From Petrosia ficiformis (Eukaryota; Porifera; Demospongiae; Haplosclerida; Petrosiidae), in the NCBI GenBank assembly GCA_947044365.1, contig OX345636.1, forward strand, positions 29,306,466 through 29,370,465: 64,000 nucleotides of DNA, given 5' to 3'. Both the position numbers and the translations under genes were made by a program. The notes below the pieces were generated by a model. It was not told where the DNA came from and made no database searches. It saw only the letters and a program-made list of their open reading frames with translations. Shown in pieces: positions 56,215 through 64,000 of the stretch; the first letter of the stretch is position 1; each line of letters opens with the position of its first letter.

Positions 56215-56796
56215 TATCAGACATGGGGTACTAGTAATGTGTAATAGTAATAGTAAAGATTGCTTGATACAGTGTAATGGTAATAGCAATGGATAGCCTG
56301 AGAACCAATGTAATTGTAATAGGCAAAGACTCTCTGTAATAGTAATTGTAATAGAAATTGCACAATGTAATAGTGCTCTGATTGATAATTATCACTAGTA
56401 CATGTGTCAACATAACAGTAACAATACTTAACAGAACAAAGTATTGCAATGCAGTGCATGCAGTATCAGTTGATATACACCGCTTTGCTTGTGACAGGTG
56501 CACATGTACAGTAAAATCAATAGTTATGATAGTTACAAGAGCAGTTGAGTTCTCCAGCTGGTAGCCTGCTACAGGTTTGTAATGGCAAAAATTTCTCCTT
56601 TGATACATGTAATAGTAATTGTAATAATACTATTATAATTGGCATAGCATTTTATGTAATAGTAATAGTAATATAAAATATCTCAAGTAATAGTAATATA
56701 CATTGGTTCTATTTGTCCATGTAATAGTAATAGTAATAGAAATAATTTCCATGTAATAGTAATTGTAATATATTACTTTTTAGCCCATGTCTGATA
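56215..56796. mobile_element. Inverted-repeat element filled with TAATAG satellite-like repeats
   Basis: TATCAGACATGGG at 56215-56227 is matched by its complement at 56784-56796. Between them TGTAATAGTAATAGTAAT-like words recur many times, interleaved with short unique segments. No gene; ORFs on the minus strand are translations of the repeat. Confidence 0.7.
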
Positions 56797-57054
56797 TGTA
56801 TTGCATCTTTCTGTCACTGAAATAGAGTCCAAATTAACTGTTGAGAACTAAACAAAGATGAATAAGATGAGTGGGATAAACACAGTGAACTGTAGGGGAG
56901 GCACTGGCTATTCGAGACTACTTACGGACACAAGAAAGTCGGTAATCTCTGATGAAAGCAATTATAGTGATATTTTCTCCACATCTTATTCAGAAAGTGA
57001 GCCCCACAAAAGTGCACAGTATTGACCTTTCTTGTTCTGCCATTAACTGAGAGA

Positions 57055-57200
57055 AAGAAAGAAAGAGAGAGGAGAGAGAGAGAGAGAGATACTATGATAC
57101 GCATGCATAAGAGAATTGGAAAACTGAAAAAGTGAGGATTTATATACAGTAACTATAATAAACACACAAGGAACTAACCAAAATGTTCAGAGAGAGACCG
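57055..57200 (-). repeat. Minus-strand copy of the leader found at 35310-35410
   Basis: Complemented, GGTTAGTTCCTTGTGTGTT, CAGTTTTCCAATTCTCTTAT and GCATGCGTATCATA followed by a CT-run align with 35317-35410, upstream of the five-exon gene. It may be a second promoter/leader of the same family or a shared repeat. Confidence 0.7.
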
Positions 57201-57794
57201 GTTCTTGTAATCAATTGGAGGTTCAATTTTCAATACGACTCTATACAAGAGAGAGAGAGAGAATTAAACAAACGTCTATGCATAAGTACTGTCTGTACTT
57301 TACTGTTTACAAACAAATCACCGACAAATTACGAGAAAGCATTTGTTATATCAACATACACACACACTAACCAAAATCTTGAACTGCAATATCGATGACC
57401 TATTAATTAAATTATGTGGTTACAGGAAATTACAAGTTATCAAGGAAGTGCATAATAATTTTTATCACACTAATAATAAGATTAATACGGACAATGCTAC
57501 ATAATTAATCATGGTCATCATTCCCTTGTTCATTACATGATCACAATTTTTATAGGTTTCATTTGGAGACAAAACTTGATTTCGAAAGACTTTGAGGGGG
57601 TGACATACAGGGGGTTATCATGATGTGCATATTGGCAAACAAATTCGAAGTTCTAACTCAGCACACAAAAATTTTATCATCAATCGTGAAATAAACAACT
57701 AGAGAATATCACCTAACATTGGAGAGACAACTGAAAAGTCTGGCTATAGCTACCGCCCCTTCGATTAGTTATATACGTCACTAATCGTGGAGCA

Positions 57795-59420
57795 ATGGAT
57801 TCTCGCGCATCCTCAATATTTTATGCAAGTCTTCCTGATCAGCCACAAACTGGCCTGAGCGTGTCTACAAGTAACTCTGAACAATTTTCTATCATGCAAG
57901 TTGAACAGAAGTTAGACCGTCTTATAAACTCAGTTAAGGTGGTACTAGGGAGTGGGCAGATGCGACTCCAATCAGTTTCAAAATGGAATATTATATAATA
58001 TGACACTAACCTGGTGTAATACCAACCTTCGTATCTTCTGATCAGCTTCATATTGGTCTGTAATTGAAGAAACATGGCTAAAATCTCCAAGACTAGAAAG
58101 TGATTGGAGTTTCATCTACATTCAAGATCAAAGTGACCAGGCTATCTCACTTGGCGATCAAGCTGCGCACAGTATTGGGGACATAGTGACTCATCTTGAC
58201 GGATTTGAGTCGAGGATACCGGCTTTAGAGACATCAATTATCATTAATGTACCAAGAAGAAGTGCTTCAGCTAATTCCACTAGAGTACCAAAAGGGCTAT
58301 CTGTAAGTGTCTATACGTGGTTGATATATATATATATATATATATAATATATAGATATATAGCTATAATCATTATATTTATTTGTGCATTTTAGTTGTAT
58401 AATTATTATGATGTAATAGTTTTGTCAATATAATCATATAGGTGCTAAGTCTAGAGGTTAGGATTATTGTATGCACAGCTGATTAACACCTTAAGGAAAA
58501 TAGTTATCAACATACATACCATGCCTTTTTTGAATAGGGAAATACTCCTGCAGAACACAGCAGTGTATGTAATTACTTTGATACAATAAATTTCCATAAT
58601 TTTATACCTTATTATACAGGATTCTGTCAAGAAATTGTATGCTACATAAAAAAAAGACAAACAATTATAATGCCTCAAGTTTAATCTGCACTTGTATACT
58701 TATATCAATAATAATACTGAATTATGCTGATGAACATAACCAATGTGTGGCTAAATTTTTATTAGAGTGATGAATATATATGGAGACAAGCATACTGAGA
58801 AGAACATAAAAGTATACAATGTTTAGATAACATTCAGCCTTATGTTTTCACAGAAGCTGTTCATCGTTACTATGAATCCTGTCGTAGAATGACAAGAGAT
58901 TCCTGCTAGGAAAAATGTTACAATCCAAAACAAAAAGCAGGAAGGAAGTTATACATCAGTATGTACATAGGTAATTTATGATTAATCTATATTTTAGTTA
59001 TTTTAGTTGTTCAACAGAAGAGATAAAGTAGTTGCTACTGAAAAGCAACAGAAATATTGGAAAGATATTGATTTTCACTACATGACTGATGATGACTGCA
59101 TAAATTACCATGGCAATCTAAAAGTGAGTAGCATAATTATGTTGAATGTTCAACATTCAGCATTCTCTTTTTTGTTGTCTAGAACTGAATAGCTTAGTGG
59201 GCTCACTTGAAAGGAATGAATCGTTATGTATTCCAGCGGAAGTCTAGGGTAGAATCTACACCTTCCACATCAAGTCTTCCACAGAAAGCTTCACTTTGGG
59301 CAACAAACAGTGAGAGCTATCCATGTGATGTAGTTATGGAGTCTTCCACTTTAGCTGAATCACCATCAAACACTGCAACAGTCTCCAACAGTATCTTCAC
59401 TACATACTCCTACTAGAACT
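57795..59420 (+). pseudogene. Uncharacterised gene family, copy 1
   Basis: MDSRASSIFYASLPDQPQTG opens a first exon with a coiled segment (VEQKLDRLINSVKVVLG). Later pieces include ESDWSFIYIQDQSDQAISLG (58100-58302, ending at GTAAGT), VFTEAVHRYYESCRRM near 58850, FNRRDKVVATEKQQKYWKDI (59007) and NRYVFQRKSRVESTPSTSS. The order parallels copy 2 at 61127-62409: a helical RYY block, then EKQQK-W, then a Ser-rich tail. Stops and shifts suggest decay. Function unknown. Confidence 0.5.
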
Positions 59421-60640
59421 ATAAGAATTTCAAATACACCTGTACAACATAGTTTAGAACGATCTAATTGGAAGCAATCTTGTACTTTAGTGTCATCTCC
59501 CATGCCAGTACAATCCCAACCCTCTCCATTGACACGACTCATATTGCTTTGAGAAAAACAGCACAACAAAAGAACAATGTTCATCTGGAAGACATTTTGG
59601 ACGATATCATGGACAATGAACCTATATCTAGAAATGGTAATTTAACTTAACCTAACATCTCACAGTTTTACTGTTCTGTTTCATCTTCTATATCATTACA
59701 ATCTCAACTGAGTCAAGTTGCTGCAGATCCGCAAATCACAACTCTATTGTCAAATGAAATGATACACAGAAAACCAGTAGCAACAGCTAACATTGCCCAT
59801 GTTCTTGTTAGACCTATATGGTTTCATGATTAGAATACGTTTCTTGAATGAAGTACTGGGACATGCAGCAAATGGTGCCCTGTGTGAAAAATGCACCAAT
59901 TCAAAGGATGACGGGTGTCTATCACTAGATGTTAACAATGGTCCGTTGTAAATGTAAATACGTTGTCTGTGCAAATACTAGACTTTTTTGTGTAAAAACG
60001 GACAAGTGAAGGTAGCATTCATTTGATGTGACATGTAACTGTCCTTTTCTCCTAAACCTACATAATGTCCATTATTAATACCTGTATTACAAAGAAAACA
60101 ATAATTTTTATTACTTGATGTTGATTCTTCTGATTTTTCTGATTCTAAAGAAGCCTATATAAATGTTCAATATTAATTGCTAAAGTATAATTATATTACT
60201 TACATTGGTTGTAACTGGTGATCCTATGCATATAATTCTAAAGTCTTCCAGTTGGAGAATGCATAAACATTAATTAATGTCTAAAGTGCTATTGTGTATA
60301 ACAATACATCATAATTATACTGCTAGACACTTACTTTTTTGGGTTGTTTTTAACTTTTTTTGTGGGTTTGTTTGTTTCACTCTGTGCATGTGGTTGAAGC
60401 AGATTCTATGATGTTATTGGTAAAATAGATTTACTTACCTTTCTTTTGTTTGTTTTTGCTTTTGATAATTTTTTTCCTCTTGTACTGGTGTTTTCTCGTC
60501 ACCTTTATAAGAACATAACACAATATCAATATTGTAATATCCTTTAAACTATTTTATTATTTATTTGTTAATATTTATTAATATTTATTATATAAATTAT
60601 ATATAATTATATATTATTTTTATATACATATATATTATAT
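59421..60640. other. Region between copy 1 and the HIRAN-like gene
   Basis: Ser/Thr-rich plus-strand codons continue to about 59650. The minus strand near 60430-60500 has KTPVQEEKN-like codons with a GTAAG donor that could be a further exon of the HIRAN-like gene. 60540-60640 is AT-rich. Confidence 0.35.
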
Positions 60641-60642
60641 TG

Positions 60643-61022
60643 CTACTTCTTTGACATTAACTGAACAAGTTTTTTGATTTCTTTAGCTTCTCCTTCAAAT
60701 AACAATAGACAGGGGTTCTCCACACCACCTTGTGGTAAATCAGTGGAGTACTTTCTTCTCAATGTATTGCTCCTCCTCTTCTAATAAATAATGAACATAT
60801 CCTAGAAATCTTTCGTGGTAAGTGCCCAACGATAGTACAGTCTTTGATTACTGCTACAGCATACATGTCTGTTACATTACCACGCTCCCGTTGACACTCC
60901 AGCTCCTCTCCAACAACTGCATCCCAAAGCTCTCTGTATATGTGATACCCTCTGACACAGGACTCCTTCTGAAACGTCTCCATACTCTTTTGACAATTAG
61001 CTATAATCGCTATACTCTTCAT
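60643..61022 (-). pseudogene. HIRAN-like domain protein with one frameshift
   Basis: Starting MKSIAIIANCQKS at 61022, the body is SCVRGYHIYRELWDAVVGEE, then AVAVIKDCTIVGHLPRKISR and FIRRGGAI. A shift near 60765 leads to RRKYSTDLPQGGVENP, LLLFEGEAKEIKKL and a stop at 60643. The pattern fits HIRAN-type domains that I remember from cnidarian and sponge proteins of unknown role; HIRAN domains in HLTF bind DNA 3' ends. Its start lies about 100 bp from the divergent gene at 61127, suggesting a shared promoter. Confidence 0.65.
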
Positions 61023-61126
61023 GAAACGTGGGAAGAAAATTGAAATATTTACGCATAATTACAATTACGTTCACGTACGCATGCGCATGTAAAATTTCGC
61101 CCTACACTAATTTTCGTTGAGTTTTG

Positions 61127-62409
61127 ATCTATCTGATCTAGAGGGAGATATAGAGCCAGTTGACAGTGGTGATATCGATGATATCCATATCAGTAGTGAA
61201 AATGATGAAGCTGGTAATGGAGATGTACAGTGTTATGTTATACTTTAAAAATGTGTTCTATAATTTCACTAGAAGTATCCAAGGAGTGCACTTTGGCAAA
61301 GGATATAAGCCACAAGATCAATTCTGCTACCCCATCCCCAGTTGGAGAACTAAAGCAAGTTATGTTGGAAGTGAAAGATTTATTGCAAAAACTTGTAAAC
61401 AAGCAGTCACTCACACCGTTATCATCACCTGCAACATGCACCAGTTCTTCCAGTGGCTCTTGCACAGAGTTCACACCCAAGCGACCCATCACAAAATTTC
61501 CCAAAAATATTCGTGTAAGAAAACTTTGTTACAATTTTAACAATTATAATTGTAATAAATATATACATACACAGCAAGAAACTTGGAAGACTTACTTAAC
61601 CCTTTGTGAAGAGGATGATTACTTAGGTTGGGATCTCTCTCCTGGGTAGGTTAATAATGTTATCATTAATTCATACTTGTATTTCCACTCACTCACTACA
61701 GTTCAAATTTTCGATCCAAAGAAAATTTAGCTGTAACTTCACGTCTTATAACTGAAGTCAGATCAATTAATCCAACTTTTAGCTCAGCACATATCCGAGG
61801 TAAAGAATATCAATTACCCAATACTGCAATATTTATCTAATTTATTTGTAGATGCTGCCTATAGGTACTATAGGAAAAAAAAAGAAGCAGGAAAAGGTGA
61901 ACATGTTAAAGCAACTAAATGGCGACATCAACATATAGTCAGGGTGAGTTGAGTCATTTGAATTATAATCACTGTTTATTATAAACTGTGTGTTCATGTG
62001 GAAAAGAAAGAAAGAGAGTCTATTGTACTGAAAAGTACAAAACTTTCTAAAGAACAAAAAGAAAAGTGGCTGCAAGTGATCCGAAACAAAGATTTTCTCT
62101 CTAGTGAAGAGAGTGATGGAGAAGATATCACAGTCCATCCAATACCTTGGAGATCGAAAATAGTTAACTCTATGTTTCAGAAAATTGATAAGCGAGTAAT
62201 GCAGAATCGGAGTGGCCAAGCTAAAAGACAAAAAAAATTACGAAAAACGGGAAGTTCTTCACTTTGTCTCTGGCCTCAAAGTGATGCAGTTCCTGCTTGG
62301 GCACTTGATCATGAACAGAAAATGCTATTCGAATGCTCTCATGTGATCCGAAAGTTAATCAACTCATGCAGTCTAAGAACCAAATCTACCCCTACACCTG
62401 GTTGTAGAT
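61127..62409 (+). pseudogene. Uncharacterised gene family, copy 2
   Basis: Exons: an acidic one (DLSDLEGDIEPVDSGDIDD, ends 61211 at GTAATG), 61273-61515 (KECTLAKDISHKINSA, LKQVMLEVKDLLQKLV), 61575-61648, about 61701-61799 (ENLAVTSRLITEVRSINP), 61852-61942 (DAAYRYYRKKKEAGKGEHV) and a last one to 62409 (KLSKEQKEKWLQVIRNKD, EESDGEDITVHPIPWRSK, then AVPAWALDHEQK). The last block recurs in many uncharacterised invertebrate and fish proteins in my memory. No ATG is seen in frame for the first exon, so its start is unknown or lost. A BEL/Pao gag begins immediately after the stop. Confidence 0.55.
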
Positions 62410-62414
62410 AGTAC

Positions 62415-64000
62415 TTGTGCTGGAGTTAAGCTCCCCAAATTGGAAGTCCCTACTTTTGATGGCAACAATTTTGGGGACAATTTTGTGCTTCGGTACATGA
62501 CCGCACTAACTTGTCTGATGCTGAAAAGTTGGTCTATTTTCAAAATGCTCTGAAGGATGGATCAGCTAATAATGCCATTGAAGGTCTCTCTCGTTCAGGT
62601 GAACATTATCTTAAATCTCGTTATGATCGTCCTCGATTAATTCATCAGACCCATGTCAAGATGATAATCGAAACCCCACCTCTTCGTGAGGGCAATGGTA
62701 AGGAGCTGCGTCGTCTGCATGACACCATGCAGCAACGCATTCATGCTCTAAGGTCGATGGATTACGAACCCTCAGCTCCATTTATCACCTCTCTACTTGA
62801 GTTGAAACTGGACACTACCACCATGTTTGAATGGCAACGCCATACTCAATCTCAGGTCGACGTACCTCCTTTTCAGGACCTTTTAGATTTTATTGACAGT
62901 CGTGCTCAAGCATCTGAGTCATCCGTACCCTTAAAGAAATCTTCCAAATGGGAAACCTCTAATTCAAAGAGGTCACTTCCCACATCCAAACCAATCACTT
63001 CATTTACTGCTAGCCATGAATCAGCAAGTCAATGTGTTCTCTGCAAGCCAGTGAAGCACCCCTTGTATGCCTGCCCCAAATTCAAGTCGCTGTCCCATGA
63101 AGGAAAACTATCCACTGTCAAGATACATAACATTTGTGTTAATTGTCTAATGAAAGGTCATTTTACAGGTGTAGGAAGTGCCAAAAACCACATCACACAC
63201 TACTACACACAGAAGCCCAGCCAAGATCAGAACCATCTACACCCTCATTTACACAGGATGTCTCTTCCAATCAAGTGTCATCAAATGCTGCTGTGAAGTT
63301 GTCAAATCCAATTCACTATTGATGACTTGTCACATCTCAGTCGTTGCACCTGATGGGTCCTCAACCCAAGCACGAGCTCTATTGGATAATGGTTCATCAG
63401 CCTCATTTATCTCAGAGCGTCTAGTTCAATCCCTGTGTCTCCCCTGTGCAAGGCAATTCGTAAACGTCTCTGGAATTGGAGATCACTCCCCCATTTATCC
63501 AACTAAGTCAATTGCCAATTTCAAGATTACACCAATTTCATCAACAAAGGGGTCGATGAATATAACAGCAATAGTTGTCCCCAAGGTGACTTGTGATCTT
63601 CCAATACATCCCGTCCCCTTCAACTCAAAGTGGAATCACCTTAGAGACTTGGCTTTAGCGGATCCTGAATTTGGTACACCTGGTCGTATAGATGTCCTGC
63701 TAGGCATCGATATCTTCATTGAAGCATTGTGTCAAGGCCGGCGGAGGGGTCCCCCTGGATCACCTATTGCTCTGGAAACAACATTTGCTTGAGTACTTTG
63801 TGGAAATGCAGGATCTGACATCCTTCAATCCTCAGTTGCAACTCATCATGCACTGATTGAATCAGGAGACGACATTCTCAGGAAATTTTGGGAAATTGAA
63901 GAATCTCCCACCAAGATCTCCACTCTATCAATGGAAGAACGAACGATTTTATGCCACTTTGAATCAAATCATTTTCTTAATAAATTAGGAAGGTTTGTTG
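62415..64000 (+). pseudogene. BEL/Pao retrotransposon gag, zinc knuckle and DUF1758 protease, runs off the window
   Basis: The gag opens KLPKLEVPTFDGN, has a small deletion and shift, then LSDAEKLVYFQNALKDGSA and EHYLKSRYDRP (DUF1759-like). Knuckle cysteines follow (CVLCKPVKHPLYAC, ICVNCLMKGHFT), with a shift near 63170 in the next knuckle. The protease starts around 63320 with ARALLDNGSSASFISERLV, whose DNGS replaces the usual DSG-type site, and runs to IDVLLGIDIFIEAL. After a stop at 63790 comes DDILRKFWEIEESP, the lead into reverse transcriptase. LTR and gag start are absent, so the copy is 5'-truncated against the gene before it. Confidence 0.9.

Noticed and set aside
55829..56608. ORFs rich in Tyr/Ile over the TAATAG array
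   Set aside because: Translations of the repeat words only.
1..64000. CRISPR arrays, rRNA and tRNA genes
   Set aside because: No regularly spaced identical repeats of CRISPR size, no rRNA-like conserved blocks and no convincing cloverleaf with A and B boxes were seen.

Overview
This window reads as animal nuclear DNA: AT-rich, with genes split by short GT-AG introns, and mostly built of dead and nested transposable elements. BEL/Pao, piggyBac, ZBED/TTF-type hAT, P-element-like, Crypton-like, Helitron-like and 2A-bearing sequences together, plus small introns, fit a demosponge such as Amphimedon. That assignment is inference from remembered families, not from any search.

Region by region. 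1-4000: a small acidic exon pair at the edge, then the 3' half of a BEL/Pao pol on the minus strand. It is cut at a TTAA by a piggyBac element. 3973-13049: that piggyBac. Its two coding exons join in phase across an intron (4485-10408) that now holds another apparent transposon (4514-9900). The inner element carries an uninterrupted 1008-residue transposase-like gene with a C-terminal Spindlin/Tudor-like domain, and a convergent two-exon 80-residue gene. A 617-bp piggyBac MITE sits inside the piggyBac transposase. 13.4-19.3 kb: hAT remnants, a piggyBac MITE fragment and a DUF7869-like pseudogene. 20.5-26.0 kb: a transposon with long inverted ends and a probable 7-8 bp target duplication. It carries an integrase-type transposase and a convergent multi-exon HECT E3 ligase gene. 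26.2-31.1 kb: a third two-gene element, with a decayed transposase and a convergent intact 150-residue chromodomain gene. 31.7-35.2 kb: a hAT remnant, a clean 8-bp-TSD hAT MITE, and empty AT-rich DNA. 35.8-38.0 kb: a five-exon gene of unknown function. 38.6-40.9 kb: two hAT pseudogenes. 41.0-43.9 kb, minus strand: a ubiquitin-specific protease spliced to a truncated Ulp1/SENP-like domain. 45.0-48.8 kb: a Helitron-type N-terminal protein that opens with a 2A-like motif and is hit by two copies of one MITE. 48.8-55.5 kb, minus strand: a gene whose exons keep phase across a 5.5-kb intron filled with MITEs and Crypton, BED-finger and P-element-like pieces. 57.8-62.4 kb: two related copies of an uncharacterised gene, one next to a divergent HIRAN-like gene. 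62.4-64.0 kb: the gag and protease of a second BEL/Pao that runs off the window.

Most coding sequence here is broken by frameshifts and stops. The clear exceptions are the 1008-residue ORF with its 80-residue partner, the chromodomain gene, the USP part of the USP-Ulp1 gene and the unknown gene at 35.8 kb. The recurring theme is three unrelated DNA transposons within 31 kb, each pairing a transposase with a convergent second gene; in two of them that second gene is a ubiquitin ligase or a chromatin reader. All family names come from motif recognition without database searches.
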